Below, piece after piece: positions 55,734 to 64,000 of a stretch of DNA of 64,000 bases. The notes beneath the pieces were generated by a model. The model searched no databases. It saw only the letters and a program-made list of their open reading frames with translations, and was not told where the DNA came from. The stretch comes from Mycobacterium senriense (GTDB lineage Bacteria > Actinomycetota > Actinomycetes > Mycobacteriales > Mycobacteriaceae): NCBI RefSeq assembly GCF_019668465.1, contig NZ_AP024828.1, positions 4,154,001 through 4,218,000 of the forward strand. Reading direction: 5' to 3'. Numbering within the stretch: the first letter of the stretch is position 1; each line of letters begins with the position of its first letter. Position numbers and translations under genes: made by a program.

Positions 55734-56378
55734 TCAGTCGGTCACCAGCGAGTAGCTGTTCGTCAGATTGTCCTGCAGCACCTGGGCCGGCCGCTGCGTT
55801 GTGTCCACGCGCAATTCGTCGCTGAGCACGCGCGGTTGGTAGGCCCACCCCGCCGGCAGGTCGAGACGATCGGCAAGGCCCGGTAGGTCCGCGCGCGACA
55901 GCGTGGCGTCGGCGACCTGACTCCAGGTCTGCATGATCCAGCGCTGGCTTTGGGGATCGATGAGTTCGTACACCTCTTGGCCGGCGTTGAAGACGAACAC
56001 CGTGTGGCGGTTGACCGTGTTGGGGATGTACGGCGCCGGGTTCATCGACGACAGCAGGACGGTGGCTTGCTGGATCATTTCGATCCCGCCAAAGGATTTC
56101 GTGATCTGCGGCCCCCGGGCTTGTTTTTCGATGGCGTTCATCAGCCAATACCGGGGACCGTTGAGCAGGGCTGCGGCCGCCCCGTGTTCGGTGGCGATGG
56201 CGTGCGTGTCCAGCGCCGACCACAGCTCCTGGGGGCAGTCGTTGAGCGGGAAGCTGTTGTACACCGTTGCCTGCGGACCCGCCTCGCCCCGTGTTACCAG
56301 GAGTACCTCGCCGTAGCGCTTGCCGGACAGGTCGAGTGCGTGCTTACCGACGGCGTGGTCGGATCCAGGGGCGGACAC
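55734..56378 (-). CDS. Conserved hypothetical protein (Rv2114-like)
   Basis: A 214-residue soluble protein without signal peptide, membrane segment or recognised catalytic motif. It begins LDLSGKRYGEVLLVTRGE, with an aromatic middle (GPRYWLMNAIEKQARG) and DELRVDTTQRPAQVLQDNLT near the end. It is conserved at this place in mycobacteria (Rv2114), always between mpa and dop, so a connection with the Pup system is possible but unproven. GTG at 56378 is fixed by a -10 element 6 nt upstream. It converges on mpa (10-bp gap). Confidence 0.82.
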   Translation of the reverse strand: MSAPGSDHAVGKHALDLSGKRYGEVLLVTRGEAGPQATVYNSFPLNDCPQELWSALDTHAIATEHGAAAALLNGPRYWLMNAIEKQARGPQITKSFGGIEMIQQATVLLSSMNPAPYIPNTVNRHTVFVFNAGQEVYELIDPQSQRWIMQTWSQVADATLSRADLPGLADRLDLPAGWAYQPRVLSDELRVDTTQRPAQVLQDNLTNSYSLVTD

Positions 56379-56384
56379 AGGGTG

Positions 56385-56390
56385 AAATTA
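56385..56390 (-). promoter_or_regulatory. -10 element (TAATTT), leaderless start of the Rv2114-like gene
   Basis: Minus-strand TAATTT, then 6 nt, then GTG at 56378. Confidence 0.45.
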
Positions 56391-56470
56391 GTCACTGGTG
56401 TCGGCGCCGTCAACACGACGGACGGTGACCCGGCGGCGCCGTGGTAGCGGTTACGCGCCGCCAAAGTCGC

Positions 56471-56574
56471 GGCCGGCTCGCGTGCGCCCGCCGCACGGGC
56501 CGCTTCGTCGCCCGGCTGGACCTGATTGGCCGGCTCCTGCGCGCCCCGCCGCACGGGCCGCTTCGTCGTCCGGC
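56471..56574. repeat. Imperfect tandem repeat upstream of dop
   Basis: Two copies of about 46 bp (56471-56516 and 56528-56574). Each begins GGCCGGCTC and shares an exact 24-bp core, at 56487-56510 and 56545-56568 (58-bp spacing). They occupy the gap between the Rv2114-like gene and dop and end against the dop -10. Confidence 0.7.
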
Positions 56575-56575
56575 C

Positions 56576-56581
56576 TACGCT
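56576..56581 (+). promoter_or_regulatory. -10 element (TACGCT) of leaderless dop
   Basis: TACGCT ends 6 nt before the dop ATG at 56588, and no ribosome binding site is present. The last base of the tandem repeat lies just upstream. Confidence 0.55.
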
Positions 56582-56587
56582 TAGGTC

Positions 56588-58096
56588 ATGCAACGAATCA
56601 TCGGGACGGAGGTCGAATACGGCATTTCATCGCCATCGGACCCGACGGCCAACCCGATCCTCACCTCGACGCAGGCCGTTTTGGCTTATGCGGCCGCTGC
56701 GGGGATTCAGCGCGCCAAGCGCACCCGCTGGGATTACGAGGTGGAATCGCCGTTGCGGGATGCCCGCGGCTTCGACCTGAGCCGGTCGGCCGGCCCGCCC
56801 CCGGTGGTGGACGCCGACGAGGTCGGCGCGGCCAACATGATCCTCACGAACGGCGCGCGGCTCTACGTCGACCACGCACACCCCGAATACTCCGCGCCCG
56901 AGTGCACCGACCCGCTCGACGCGGTGATCTGGGACAAGGCCGGCGAGCGCGTGATGGAGGCCGCGGCACGCCACGTCGCCAGCGTGCCCGGGGCCGCGAA
57001 ATTGCAGCTCTACAAGAACAACGTCGACGGCAAGGGCGCCTCCTACGGGTCGCACGAGAACTATCTGATGTCGCGGCAGACGCCGTTTTCGGCAATCATC
57101 GCCGGGCTGACCCCCTTTCTGGTCTCCCGGCAGGTGGTCACCGGTTCCGGACGAGTCGGCATCGGGCCCTCCGGTGACGAGCCCGGGTTTCAGCTGTCCC
57201 AGCGGTCGGACTACATCGAGGTCGAGGTCGGCCTCGAGACCACGCTCAAGCGCGGCATCATCAACACCCGCGACGAACCGCACGCCGACGCCGACCGTTA
57301 TCGGCGCCTGCACGTCATCATCGGCGACGCCAACCTCGCCGAGACGTCGACGTATCTGAAGCTGGGCACCACCGCGCTGGTGCTTGACCTGATCGAAGAG
57401 GGCCCGGCGCACAGCATCGACCTGAGCGACCTGGCGCTGGCGCGGCCGGTGCATGCGGTCCACGCGATCAGCCGCGATCCCTCGCTGCGCACCGCCGTGG
57501 CGCTGGCCGACGGTCGCGAGCTGACCGGGCTTGCGCTGCAACGGGTTTACCTCGATCGGGTGGCCAAACTGGTCGACAGCCGAGACCCCGATCCGCGCGC
57601 GTGCGACATCGTCGAAACCTGGGCGCACGTGCTCGACCAGCTCGAGCGCGACCCGATGGAATGCGCGGAAATCCTGGACTGGCCCGCCAAGCTGCGCCTG
57701 CTCGAAGGGTTCCGGCAGCGCGAAAACCTGAGCTGGTCGGCGCCGCGACTGCACCTCGTGGACCTGCAATATTCCGACGTCCGGCTGGACAAGGGCCTGT
57801 ACAACCGGCTGGTCGCGCGCGGCTCGATGAAGCGCCTGGTGACCGAACACCAGGTGCTCGAAGCGGTGGACAAACCGCCGACGGACACCCGCGCGTACTT
57901 CCGCGGTGAATGCCTGCGCAGGTTCGGCGCCGACATCGCCGCGGCCAGCTGGGACTCGGTGATTTTCGATCTCGGTGGTGACTCCCTAGTCCGCATTCCG
58001 ACGCTGGAGCCGCTGCGCGGCAGCAAGGCGCACGTCGGGGCACTGCTGGACTCGGTGAACAGCGCCGCCGAGCTGGTGGAGCAACTCACCAGCTAG
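56588..58096 (+). CDS. dop: Deamidase of Pup / depupylase
   Basis: A 502-residue enzyme of the glutamine-synthetase-like Pup ligase/deamidase fold. It converts the C-terminal Gln of Pup to Glu and also removes Pup from substrates. The N-terminal metal/ATP motif is [25 protein letters not shown] holds the active-site region around Asp95-equivalent; [19 protein letters not shown] binds nucleotide. The Dop-specific loop after RTRWDYEVE (residues about 45-85) is present, which separates it from PafA. All conserved residues look intact. Syntenic with Rv2112c; it leads into pup-prcB-prcA. Confidence 0.97.
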   Translation: MQRIIGTEVEYGISSPSDPTANPILTSTQAVLAYAAAAGIQRAKRTRWDYEVESPLRDARGFDLSRSAGPPPVVDADEVGAANMILTNGARLYVDHAHPEYSAPECTDPLDAVIWDKAGERVMEAAARHVASVPGAAKLQLYKNNVDGKGASYGSHENYLMSRQTPFSAIIAGLTPFLVSRQVVTGSGRVGIGPSGDEPGFQLSQRSDYIEVEVGLETTLKRGIINTRDEPHADADRYRRLHVIIGDANLAETSTYLKLGTTALVLDLIEEGPAHSIDLSDLALARPVHAVHAISRDPSLRTAVALADGRELTGLALQRVYLDRVAKLVDSRDPDPRACDIVETWAHVLDQLERDPMECAEILDWPAKLRLLEGFRQRENLSWSAPRLHLVDLQYSDVRLDKGLYNRLVARGSMKRLVTEHQVLEAVDKPPTDTRAYFRGECLRRFGADIAAASWDSVIFDLGGDSLVRIPTLEPLRGSKAHVGALLDSVNSAAELVEQLTS

Positions 58097-58132
58097 GTGC
58101 CGGTTCACCGCGGGAACGTCGGGGTTGACCGG

Positions 58133-58138
58133 TAGGCT
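58133..58138 (+). promoter_or_regulatory. Possible -10 element (TAGGCT) upstream of pup
   Basis: TAGGCT sits 76 bp before the pup ATG in the 118-bp gap after dop. No good -35 is seen, so pup may also be read from dop. Confidence 0.25.
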
Positions 58139-58214
58139 AGGAAAGACCAACGGGCAGTGTGGCTTGATCGGTGAATAAGCCATTCAAAGGGCCCACACAA
58201 CGCAGGAGGCGGCG

Positions 58215-58409
58215 ATGGCTCAGGAGCAGACCAAGCGTGGCGGTGGTGGCGACGACGAAGACGACGTCGCCGGCAGCACCGCCGCGGGCCAAGAGCGCCG
58301 GGAGAAGCTAGCCGAGGACACCGACGATCTGCTCGACGAGATCGACGACGTGCTCGAGGAGAACGCTGAGGACTTCGTTCGCGCGTATGTCCAAAAGGGC
58401 GGACAGTGA
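58215..58409 (+). CDS. pup: Prokaryotic ubiquitin-like protein Pup
   Basis: A 64-residue, mostly disordered, acidic protein tag ending in GGQ; the Gln is deamidated by Dop before PafA joins it to substrate lysines. Residues about 25-52 ([20 protein letters not shown]) form the helix that binds the Mpa coiled coil. The N-terminus ([16 protein letters not shown]) is the initiator for unfolding. AGGAGG at 58204-58209 precedes the ATG. The stop overlaps the prcB GTG by 4 bp, so tag and core subunit are coupled. Confidence 0.98.
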   Translation: MAQEQTKRGGGGDDEDDVAGSTAAGQERREKLAEDTDDLLDEIDDVLEENAEDFVRAYVQKGGQ

Positions 58410-59281
58410 CCTGGCCTTTCTCTAATCGCCTGTCCACCAATTCCGCACTCTCAAGAGACCCCGCTATCGACCTCTCGTCATTTGCTGAGCTGCTGCGACG
58501 CCAGGCGCCGGAATTGCTGCCGGCGAGCTTGTCCGGCACGCAATCGGATGCCGCCACCGGGCAGTTGCCGCACGGCACCACCATCGTCGCGCTGAAATAC
58601 CCCGGCGGCGTCGTGCTCGCCGGCGACCGGCGTTCGACGCAGGGCAACATGATCGCCGGGCGTGACGTCAAGAAGGTGTACATCACCGACGACTACACCG
58701 CCACCGGCATCGCCGGCACCGCCGCCATCGCGGTCGAGTTCGCCCGCCTTTATGCGGTGGAACTCGAGCATTACGAAAAGCTCGAAGGCGTGCCGCTCAC
58801 GTTCGCCGGCAAGGTGAACCGGCTGGCGATCATGGTGCGCGGAAACCTGGCGGCCGCAATGCAGGGCCTGATCGCGTTGCCGTTGCTGGCGGGCTACGAC
58901 ATCGACGCGCCCGATCCCGAAGGCGCCGGCCGCATCGTGTCTTTCGACGCCGCCGGCGGCTGGAACCTGGAAGAGGAGGGCTACCAGTCGGTGGGGTCGG
59001 GCTCGATCTTCGCCAAGTCGTCGATGAAGAAGTTGTACTCGCAGGTCACCGACGCCGACTCCGCGGTGCGGGTCGCGATCGAGGCGCTCTACGACGCGGC
59101 CGATGACGATTCCGCCACCGGCGGACCGGATCTGGTGCGCGGGATCTATCCCACCGCGGTCACCATCGGCGCCGAAGGCGCGCTGGAAGTACCGGAGGCA
59201 CGCATCGCCGAATTGGCCCGCGAAGTGATCCAAAGCCGTTCGCGCGCTGACACTTTCGGCCCCGATGGTGGTGAGAAGTGA
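58406..59281 (+). CDS. prcB: 20S proteasome beta subunit
   Basis: A 291-residue Ntn-hydrolase. A 57-residue propeptide ends LPHG and autocleavage exposes the catalytic Thr58 ([11 protein letters not shown]). The catalytic Lys lies in [41 protein letters not shown] matches the Ser/Asp-Gly core. Length equals M. tuberculosis PrcB. GTG 58406 overlaps the pup stop, and its own stop overlaps the prcA start (GTGA). Forms two inner heptameric rings. Confidence 0.97.
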   Translation: MTWPFSNRLSTNSALSRDPAIDLSSFAELLRRQAPELLPASLSGTQSDAATGQLPHGTTIVALKYPGGVVLAGDRRSTQGNMIAGRDVKKVYITDDYTATGIAGTAAIAVEFARLYAVELEHYEKLEGVPLTFAGKVNRLAIMVRGNLAAAMQGLIALPLLAGYDIDAPDPEGAGRIVSFDAAGGWNLEEEGYQSVGSGSIFAKSSMKKLYSQVTDADSAVRVAIEALYDAADDDSATGGPDLVRGIYPTAVTIGAEGALEVPEARIAELAREVIQSRSRADTFGPDGGEK

Positions 59282-60048
59282 GCTTCCCGTATTTCATCTC
59301 ACCTGAGCAGGCGATGCGCGAGCGCAGCGAGCTCGCGCGTAAAGGCATCGCCCGGGGCAAGAGCGTGGTTGCCCTGGTCTACGCCGGTGGTGTGCTCTTC
59401 GTCGCGGAGAACCCGTCACGGTCGTTGCAGAAGATCAGCGAACTCTACGACCGCGTCGGCTTCGCGGCCGCCGGCAAGTTCAACGAATTCGACAACTTGC
59501 GCCGTGGCGGAATCCAATTCGCCGACACCCGCGGCTACGCCTACGACCGCCGCGACGTCACGGGCCGCCAGCTGGCCTATGTCTACGCGCAGACCCTGGG
59601 CAGCATTTTCACCGAGCAGGCCAAGCCCTACGAGGTGGAATTGTGTGTCGCCGAGGTCGCGCACTACGGCGAGAGCAAACCACCTGAGCTGTACCGGATT
59701 ACCTACGACGGATCGATCGCGGACGAGCCGCATTTCGTCGTGATGGGTGGTACCACCGAGCCGATCGTCACCGCGCTGAAGGATTCGTATGCGGAGAACG
59801 CCGATCTGCGGGAGGCGACCCACATCGCCGTGAAGGCGCTGCGGGCCGGCAGCGAGGCGTCCAACGGCGACCAGTCCACCCTCGACGTGGGCAGCCTGGA
59901 AGTCGCCATCTTGGATGTCAACCGGCCGCGACGGGCCTTCCGGCGGATCAATCGCGCGACCCTGGAGAATTTGCTGCGCGAGCTGGATTCCAACGGCTCG
60001 GAAGGCGGCGGCGAACCGTCCGAGTCTGACGGCGACTCCTCCGCATAG
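59278..60048 (+). CDS. prcA: 20S proteasome alpha subunit
   Basis: A 256-residue alpha subunit of the outer gating rings. It begins [20 protein letters not shown], the gate and H0 helix; the residues that dock the GQYL tail of Mpa lie in the following core. [26 protein letters not shown] sequence and [19 protein letters not shown] are family segments. The Ser/Glu-rich C-terminal tail ([15 protein letters not shown]) is flexible. GTG 59278 overlaps prcB by 4 bp. It is followed by a 211-bp gap to pafA. Confidence 0.97.
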   Translation: MSFPYFISPEQAMRERSELARKGIARGKSVVALVYAGGVLFVAENPSRSLQKISELYDRVGFAAAGKFNEFDNLRRGGIQFADTRGYAYDRRDVTGRQLAYVYAQTLGSIFTEQAKPYEVELCVAEVAHYGESKPPELYRITYDGSIADEPHFVVMGGTTEPIVTALKDSYAENADLREATHIAVKALRAGSEASNGDQSTLDVGSLEVAILDVNRPRRAFRRINRATLENLLRELDSNGSEGGGEPSESDGDSSA

Positions 60049-60181
60049 ACCCCAACCGCCGCCCACATTCGACCGGTGCTGATGGCTCAGGTGGTGCGAA
60101 AGGTGCGGGTGAGCTAGTTCGCGGCCAGGGCGTCGGTGCGGGCGGCCGGGTGGTTCACCGCGCCCCGCGCGGCCGCTCACC

Positions 60182-60205
60182 GTTCGACGGGAAACTTCGT
60201 CGAAC
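60182..60205. terminator. Perfect inverted repeat between prcA and pafA
   Basis: GTTCGACG (60182-60189) and CGTCGAAC (60198-60205) form 8-bp arms around an 8-nt loop. It could end the dop-pup-prcBA transcript or act as an operator 42 bp upstream of the pafA -10. No T-tract follows. Confidence 0.4.
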
Positions 60206-60246
60206 CGATACGCGCGGCTTGCTCACCGTCCCGGTCGGACAGCAAG

Positions 60247-60252
60247 TACCCT
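60247..60252 (+). promoter_or_regulatory. -10 element (TACCCT) of leaderless pafA
   Basis: TACCCT ends 7 nt before GTG at 60260. No ribosome binding site is seen, which supports this GTG as start. Confidence 0.5.
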
Positions 60253-60259
60253 CGATTAC

Positions 60260-61618
60260 GTGCAGCGACGAATCATGGGCATCGAGACCGAGTTCGGCGT
60301 GACGTGCACGTTCCACGGCCACCGCCGGCTCAGCCCGGATGAGGTCGCCCGCTACCTGTTCCGTCGCGTCGTGTCCTGGGGCCGCAGCTCCAACGTCTTC
60401 CTGCGTAACGGCGCCCGCCTGTATCTCGACGTGGGTAGCCACCCCGAGTACGCCACCGCCGAGTGCGACAGCCTGGTACAGCTGGTCACCCACGACCGCG
60501 CCGGCGAGTGGGTGCTGGAGGACCTGCTGGTCGACGCCGAGCAGCGGCTCGCCGACGAGGGCATCGGCGGTGACATCTACCTATTCAAGAACAACACCGA
60601 TTCAGCGGGCAACTCGTACGGGTGCCACGAGAACTACCTGATCGTGCGGGCCGGCGAGTTCTCCCGGATCTCCGACGTGCTGCTGCCGTTTCTGGTCACC
60701 CGCCAACTGATCTGCGGGGCCGGCAAGGTATTGCAGACCCCCAAGGCCGCGACGTTCTGCCTCTCCCAACGCGCCGAGCACATTTGGGAGGGCGTCTCCT
60801 CGGCCACCACCCGCAGCAGGCCGATCATCAACACCCGCGACGAGCCGCACGCCGACGCCGAGAAGTACCGGCGCCTGCACGTGATCGTCGGGGACTCCAA
60901 CATGTGTGAGACCACCACCATGCTCAAGGTGGGCACGGCCGCGTTGGTGCTGGAGATGATTGAAGCCGGCGTCCCGTTCCGAGACTTCTCGCTGGACAAC
61001 CCCATCCGCGCCATCCGCGAGGTCAGCCACGACGTCACCGGCCGTCGTCCCGTGCGGCTGGCGGGCGGGCGGCAGGCCAGCGCGCTGGACATCCAGCGCG
61101 AGTACTACAGCCGGGCCGTCGAGCACCTGCAGACCCGGGAGCCCAACGCGCAGATCGAGCAGATCGTCGACCTGTGGGGCCGCCAGCTCGACGCGGTCGA
61201 GAGCCAGGACTTCGCCAAGGTCGACACCGAGATCGATTGGGTGATCAAGCGCAAGCTCTTCCAGCGCTACCAGGACCGCTACAACATGGAGCTGTCCGAC
61301 CCGAAGATCGCGCAGCTGGACCTCGCCTACCACGACATCAAGCGCGGACGTGGCGTCTTCGATCTGCTACAGCGCAAGGGGCTGGCCACGCGCGTCACCA
61401 CCGACGAGGAGATTGCCGAAGCCGTCGACAACCCGCCGCAGACCACCAGGGCGCGGCTGCGCGGCGAGTTCATCAGCGCGGCCCAGGCCGCCGGCCGGGA
61501 CTTCACCGTCGACTGGGTGCACCTCAAGCTCAACGACCAGGCCCAGCGCACCGTGCTGTGCAAGGACCCCTTCCGGGCGGTCGACGAGCGGGTCAAGCGC
61601 CTGATCGCGAGCATGTAG
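60260..61618 (+). CDS. pafA: Pup-protein ligase
   Basis: A 452-residue ligase that uses ATP to join the C-terminal Glu of deamidated Pup to substrate lysines. It shares the Dop fold. Metal/ATP residues lie in [12 protein letters not shown] (catalytic Glu9 region), [14 protein letters not shown] (Asp64-equivalent) and [19 protein letters not shown]. The Dop-specific loop is absent, as expected. The small C-terminal domain ([19 protein letters not shown]) is present. Length equals M. tuberculosis PafA. GTG 60260 is chosen from the leaderless -10. The insertions that separate prcA and pafA in M. tuberculosis are absent here. Confidence 0.97.
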   Translation: MQRRIMGIETEFGVTCTFHGHRRLSPDEVARYLFRRVVSWGRSSNVFLRNGARLYLDVGSHPEYATAECDSLVQLVTHDRAGEWVLEDLLVDAEQRLADEGIGGDIYLFKNNTDSAGNSYGCHENYLIVRAGEFSRISDVLLPFLVTRQLICGAGKVLQTPKAATFCLSQRAEHIWEGVSSATTRSRPIINTRDEPHADAEKYRRLHVIVGDSNMCETTTMLKVGTAALVLEMIEAGVPFRDFSLDNPIRAIREVSHDVTGRRPVRLAGGRQASALDIQREYYSRAVEHLQTREPNAQIEQIVDLWGRQLDAVESQDFAKVDTEIDWVIKRKLFQRYQDRYNMELSDPKIAQLDLAYHDIKRGRGVFDLLQRKGLATRVTTDEEIAEAVDNPPQTTRARLRGEFISAAQAAGRDFTVDWVHLKLNDQAQRTVLCKDPFRAVDERVKRLIASM

Positions 61619-61725
61619 CCGCACGTCGGCTCGGCAACCGTCACATCGGCCCGCCGGCACGGACCTGGCCGCATTGAATACCGCGACGCGAACGGCCGCG
61701 GAAGCGCCGGACGAGGTCCATCGAA

Positions 61726-61731
61726 TAATCT
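61726..61731 (+). promoter_or_regulatory. -10 element (TAATCT) of pafB
   Basis: TAATCT ends 7 nt before the ATG at 61739, compatible with a leaderless transcript. A GGAG lies in the same gap, so a leadered mRNA read through from pafA could also be translated. Confidence 0.45.
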
Positions 61732-61738
61732 GGAGCCA

Positions 61739-62776
61739 ATGGCGACGTCAAAAGTCGAGCGGTTGGTCAATCTGGTCATCGCCCTGCTATCCACCCGCGG
61801 CTACATATCGGCGGAGAAGATCAGGTCGAGCGTGGCGGGTTACTCGGACAGCGTCAGCGCCGAGGCGTTCTCGCGCATGTTCGAGCGGGACAAGAACGAG
61901 CTGCGCGACCTCGGCATCCCGCTCGAGGTCGGCCGGGCGTCGGCCTGGGACCCCACCGAGGGCTACCGGATCAACCGTGACGCCTACTCGCTCGCGCCGG
62001 TCGACCTGACCCCCGACGAGGCGGCGGCGGTGGCCGTGGCGACCCAGTTGTGGGAGTCACCGGAACTCATCACCGCGACCCAGGGCGCGCTGCTCAAACT
62101 GCGCGCGGCCGGCGTCGACGTCGATCCGGACGCGCCGGTCGCCATCGCGTCGCCGGCCGGGGTGCCGGGCCTGCGGGGGTCGGAGGAGGTCCTCGGAATC
62201 CTGTTGTCGGCCATCGATTCCCGCCAGGCCGTGCAGTTTCCGCACCGGCCGTCCCGGGCCGAGCCGTACGCCACCCGCACCGTCGAGCCCTGGGGCGTGG
62301 TAACCGAGAAGGGCCGTTGGTACCTGGTGGGCCACGACCGCGACCGCGACGCGACCCGCACCTTCCGTCTCTCCCGGATCGGCCCGGACGTCACACCGAT
62401 CGGCCCGCCGGGCACCGTCACCGTGCCGAAAGACGTTGACCTGCGCAAGATCGTGGCCCAGACCGTCACCGACGTGTCGGCGCCGACCGTCGGACAGGCC
62501 CGGGTATGGGTGGCCGACGGGCGGGCCACCGCGCTACGGCGTGCCGGCAGGCCCGTCGAAGCGCGCCAATTCGGCGGTCGCGGCGGCGAGGTGATCGAGC
62601 TCGACATCAGGTCCGCCGATCAGCTGGCCCGTGACATCGCCGGCTACGGAGCCGACGCCCTGGTGCTCGAACCGCAGTCGCTGCGCGACGACGTGCTCGC
62701 CCGGCTGCGCGCGCATGCGGGCGCGGACGCCGTCGGTGCGGGGCAACCGCCTGGCCGCGGGGGAGTGTCCGCATGA
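61739..62776 (+). CDS. pafB: WYL-domain transcriptional regulator PafB
   Basis: A 345-residue regulator. A winged helix-turn-helix (KVERLVNLVIALLSTRGYIS; AEAFSRMFERDKNELRDLG) precedes the WYL domain (GRWYLVGHDRDRDATRTFRLSRIG) and a WCX-type C-terminal extension. PafB and PafC form a heterodimer that activates the RecA/LexA-independent DNA-damage response in mycobacteria, sensing single-stranded DNA through WYL. They are linked to pafA by position, not by role in pupylation. Its stop overlaps the pafC ATG (ATGA). Confidence 0.95.
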   Translation: MATSKVERLVNLVIALLSTRGYISAEKIRSSVAGYSDSVSAEAFSRMFERDKNELRDLGIPLEVGRASAWDPTEGYRINRDAYSLAPVDLTPDEAAAVAVATQLWESPELITATQGALLKLRAAGVDVDPDAPVAIASPAGVPGLRGSEEVLGILLSAIDSRQAVQFPHRPSRAEPYATRTVEPWGVVTEKGRWYLVGHDRDRDATRTFRLSRIGPDVTPIGPPGTVTVPKDVDLRKIVAQTVTDVSAPTVGQARVWVADGRATALRRAGRPVEARQFGGRGGEVIELDIRSADQLARDIAGYGADALVLEPQSLRDDVLARLRAHAGADAVGAGQPPGRGGVSA

Positions 62777-63741
62777 CCCCCATCTCCACCCGCCTGATCC
62801 GGCTGCTCAACATGGTGCCGTATTTCCAGGCCAATCCGCGGGTCACCCGGGCCAAGGCCGCCGCCGATCTCGGCGTCTCGGCCAAGCAGCTGGAAGAAGA
62901 CCTCAACCAGCTGTGGATGTGCGGTCTGCCCGGCTATTTCCCCGGCGACCTCATCGATTTCCAGTTCTCCGGGGACACCATCGAGGTGACGTTCTCCGCG
63001 GGCATCGACCGCCCGCTAAGGCTCACCTCGCCGGAGGCCACCGGACTGCTGGTGGCGTTGCGTGCGCTGGCCGACATCCCCGGCGTCGTCGACCCGGAAG
63101 CTGCGCGCAGCGCCATCGCCAAGATCGAGGGTGCTGCGGGAGCCCTCGGACACGACGCCACCCATGCGGCGTCGGCCGTCGACGAGCCCGCGCCGGTGGA
63201 GAACCGCGCCACTGCCGCGGTGCGCGCGGCCGTCCAGTCCAGGCACGCGCTGACCATCGACTACTACTCCGCCTCGCACGACACCCTGACCAGCCGGGTC
63301 GTCGACCCCATCCGGGTGCTGCTGATCGGCGGCCAAAGCTATCTAGAGGGCTGGTCGCGCGAGGCGGAAGGCGTTCGGTTGTTCCGTTTCGACCGGATCG
63401 TCGACGCCAGCGAGCTCGACGAGCCCGCCGCGCCGCCCGAGCCGGCGCTGCACGCCCCGCCGGACACCTCGCTCTTCGACGGCGATCCCGCGCTGCCGTC
63501 GGCCAAGCTGCGGGTGGCACCGGCGGCGTCCTGGATGCTCGAGTACTACCCCATGCGTGACGTGCGCGAATTGCCGGACGGATCGTGCGAAGCGGTGATG
63601 ACCTACGCCTCCGAGGACTGGATGACGCGGCTGGTGCTGGGCTTCGGGGCCGACGTGCAGGTGCTGCAGCCCGCGTCCCTGGCGCAGCGGGTGCGGGACG
63701 CCGCCGCGGCCGCCGTGACGTCCTACGAAGCCCTGAGCTGA
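62773..63741 (+). CDS. pafC: WYL-domain transcriptional regulator PafC
   Basis: A 322-residue partner of PafB. It has an N-terminal winged helix (RLIRLLNMVPYFQANPRVTR; LGVSAKQLEEDLNQLWMCG), a WYL-type core (LTIDYYSASHDTLTSRVVDP; YLEGWSREAEGVRLFRFDRI) and a C-terminal WCX part ending VTSYEALS. Translation is coupled to pafB by a 4-bp overlap. It forms the second half of the PafBC DNA-damage activator. The downstream gap to tatA is 100 bp. Confidence 0.95.
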   Translation: MTPISTRLIRLLNMVPYFQANPRVTRAKAAADLGVSAKQLEEDLNQLWMCGLPGYFPGDLIDFQFSGDTIEVTFSAGIDRPLRLTSPEATGLLVALRALADIPGVVDPEAARSAIAKIEGAAGALGHDATHAASAVDEPAPVENRATAAVRAAVQSRHALTIDYYSASHDTLTSRVVDPIRVLLIGGQSYLEGWSREAEGVRLFRFDRIVDASELDEPAAPPEPALHAPPDTSLFDGDPALPSAKLRVAPAASWMLEYYPMRDVRELPDGSCEAVMTYASEDWMTRLVLGFGADVQVLQPASLAQRVRDAAAAAVTSYEALS

Positions 63742-63808
63742 TAAAAGCCGAGGCGACATGGTCCACCGCGGCGCGGCGCGGGCCCGCCGCCACATGCCGC
63801 TACTGCGG

Positions 63809-63814
63809 TAGCAT
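63809..63814 (+). promoter_or_regulatory. Possible -10 element (TAGCAT) for tatA
   Basis: TAGCAT lies 27 bp before the tatA GTG and 14 bp before its ribosome binding site, giving a short leader. No strong -35 is seen. Confidence 0.3.
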
Positions 63815-63841
63815 TCGGGTGAATGTCTGGAGGTAATCAAA

Positions 63842-64000
63842 GTGGGCAGTCTTAGTCCGTGGCACTGGGCGATCCTCGCGGTTGTGGTGATCTTGCTGTT
63901 CGGTGCCAAGAAGCTCCCCGATGCGGCGCGTTCGTTGGGTAAGTCGATGCGGATCTTCAAGTCCGAGCTCCGCGAAATGCAGACGGAGAACAAGGCGGAA
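63842..64000 (+). CDS. tatA: Twin-arginine translocase subunit TatA, 3'-truncated by the window
   Basis: The first 53 codons of TatA. The N-terminal membrane helix ([19 protein letters not shown]) with the FG hinge is followed by the amphipathic helix ([19 protein letters not shown]), after which the window ends. It closely matches remembered M. tuberculosis TatA (83 aa). GTG 63842 has GGAGG at 63829-63833, 8 nt upstream. TatA oligomers form the pore for folded proteins exported with TatB and TatC; tatC would be expected next. Confidence 0.95.
   Translation, partial: MGSLSPWHWAILAVVVILLFGAKKLPDAARSLGKSMRIFKSELREMQTENKAE

Overview
The window is high-GC actinobacterial DNA and almost certainly comes from a slow-growing, non-tuberculosis Mycobacterium. 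Evidence: a complete Pup-proteasome locus (mpa, dop, pup, prcB, prcA, pafA, pafB, pafC), an eight-gene mce operon, mycobacterial-type HisE/HisG, LppK and TatA, and many leaderless start sites. From memory of M. tuberculosis, the right two thirds is the inverted equivalent of Rv2129c-Rv2094c, with several insertions. I had no database access, so all homology statements rest on recognised motifs and remembered family sequences.

Region 1 (1-25203) is a co-directional biosynthetic cluster. It holds a 5'-truncated four-module NRPS (C-A[MT]-T, three C-A-T modules, terminal thioesterase), a fully reducing Mas-like PKS overlapping it by 4 bp, a cytochrome P450, a small secreted hemophore-related protein, a siderophore-interacting (SIP-type) flavoprotein and a fatty acyl-AMP ligase. 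The likely product is an N-methylated lipopeptide with a PKS-extended acyl chain. The hemophore-like and SIP genes hint at heme or iron biology. I cannot match the cluster to a characterised pathway. Oddities are a C domain without its catalytic His, a thioesterase of much lower GC, near-identical repeated module segments, an AT with a malonyl-type motif in a Mas-like scaffold, and a P450 lacking the I-helix acid.

Region 2 (25204-26283) is a gene-poor junction with one or two small minus-strand ORFs.

Region 3 (26284-33846) is conserved backbone: SDR oxidoreductase, an AnsP-type permease, a PAC2 protein and metH. The metH is of the E. coli domain type. Just upstream lies what looks like the promoter and first ~40 codons of the actinobacterial-type metH, then a leader with three stem-loops, the last of which hides the ribosome binding site.

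Region 4 (33885-46898) is an accessory block on the minus strand: a MalQ-family 4-alpha-glucanotransferase, a secreted DUF3298 protein, and a full mce operon (yrbEA, yrbEB, mceA-F, Mce-associated membrane protein). A TetR gene is divergent from it.

Region 5 (46899-53587) has tetR, hisE-hisG, a DUF4126 membrane protein, a flavin disulfide reductase, a RecB-like nuclease, trmI, a DUF503 protein and lppK, whose proline-rich tail carries an apparent frameshift.

Region 6 (53894-64000) is the Pup-proteasome system followed by the WYL regulators pafB-pafC and the start of tatA, which runs off the window. Pup is deamidated by Dop and ligated by PafA; Mpa unfolds pupylated substrates for PrcA/PrcB. 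No tRNA, rRNA, insertion sequence or CRISPR array was seen.
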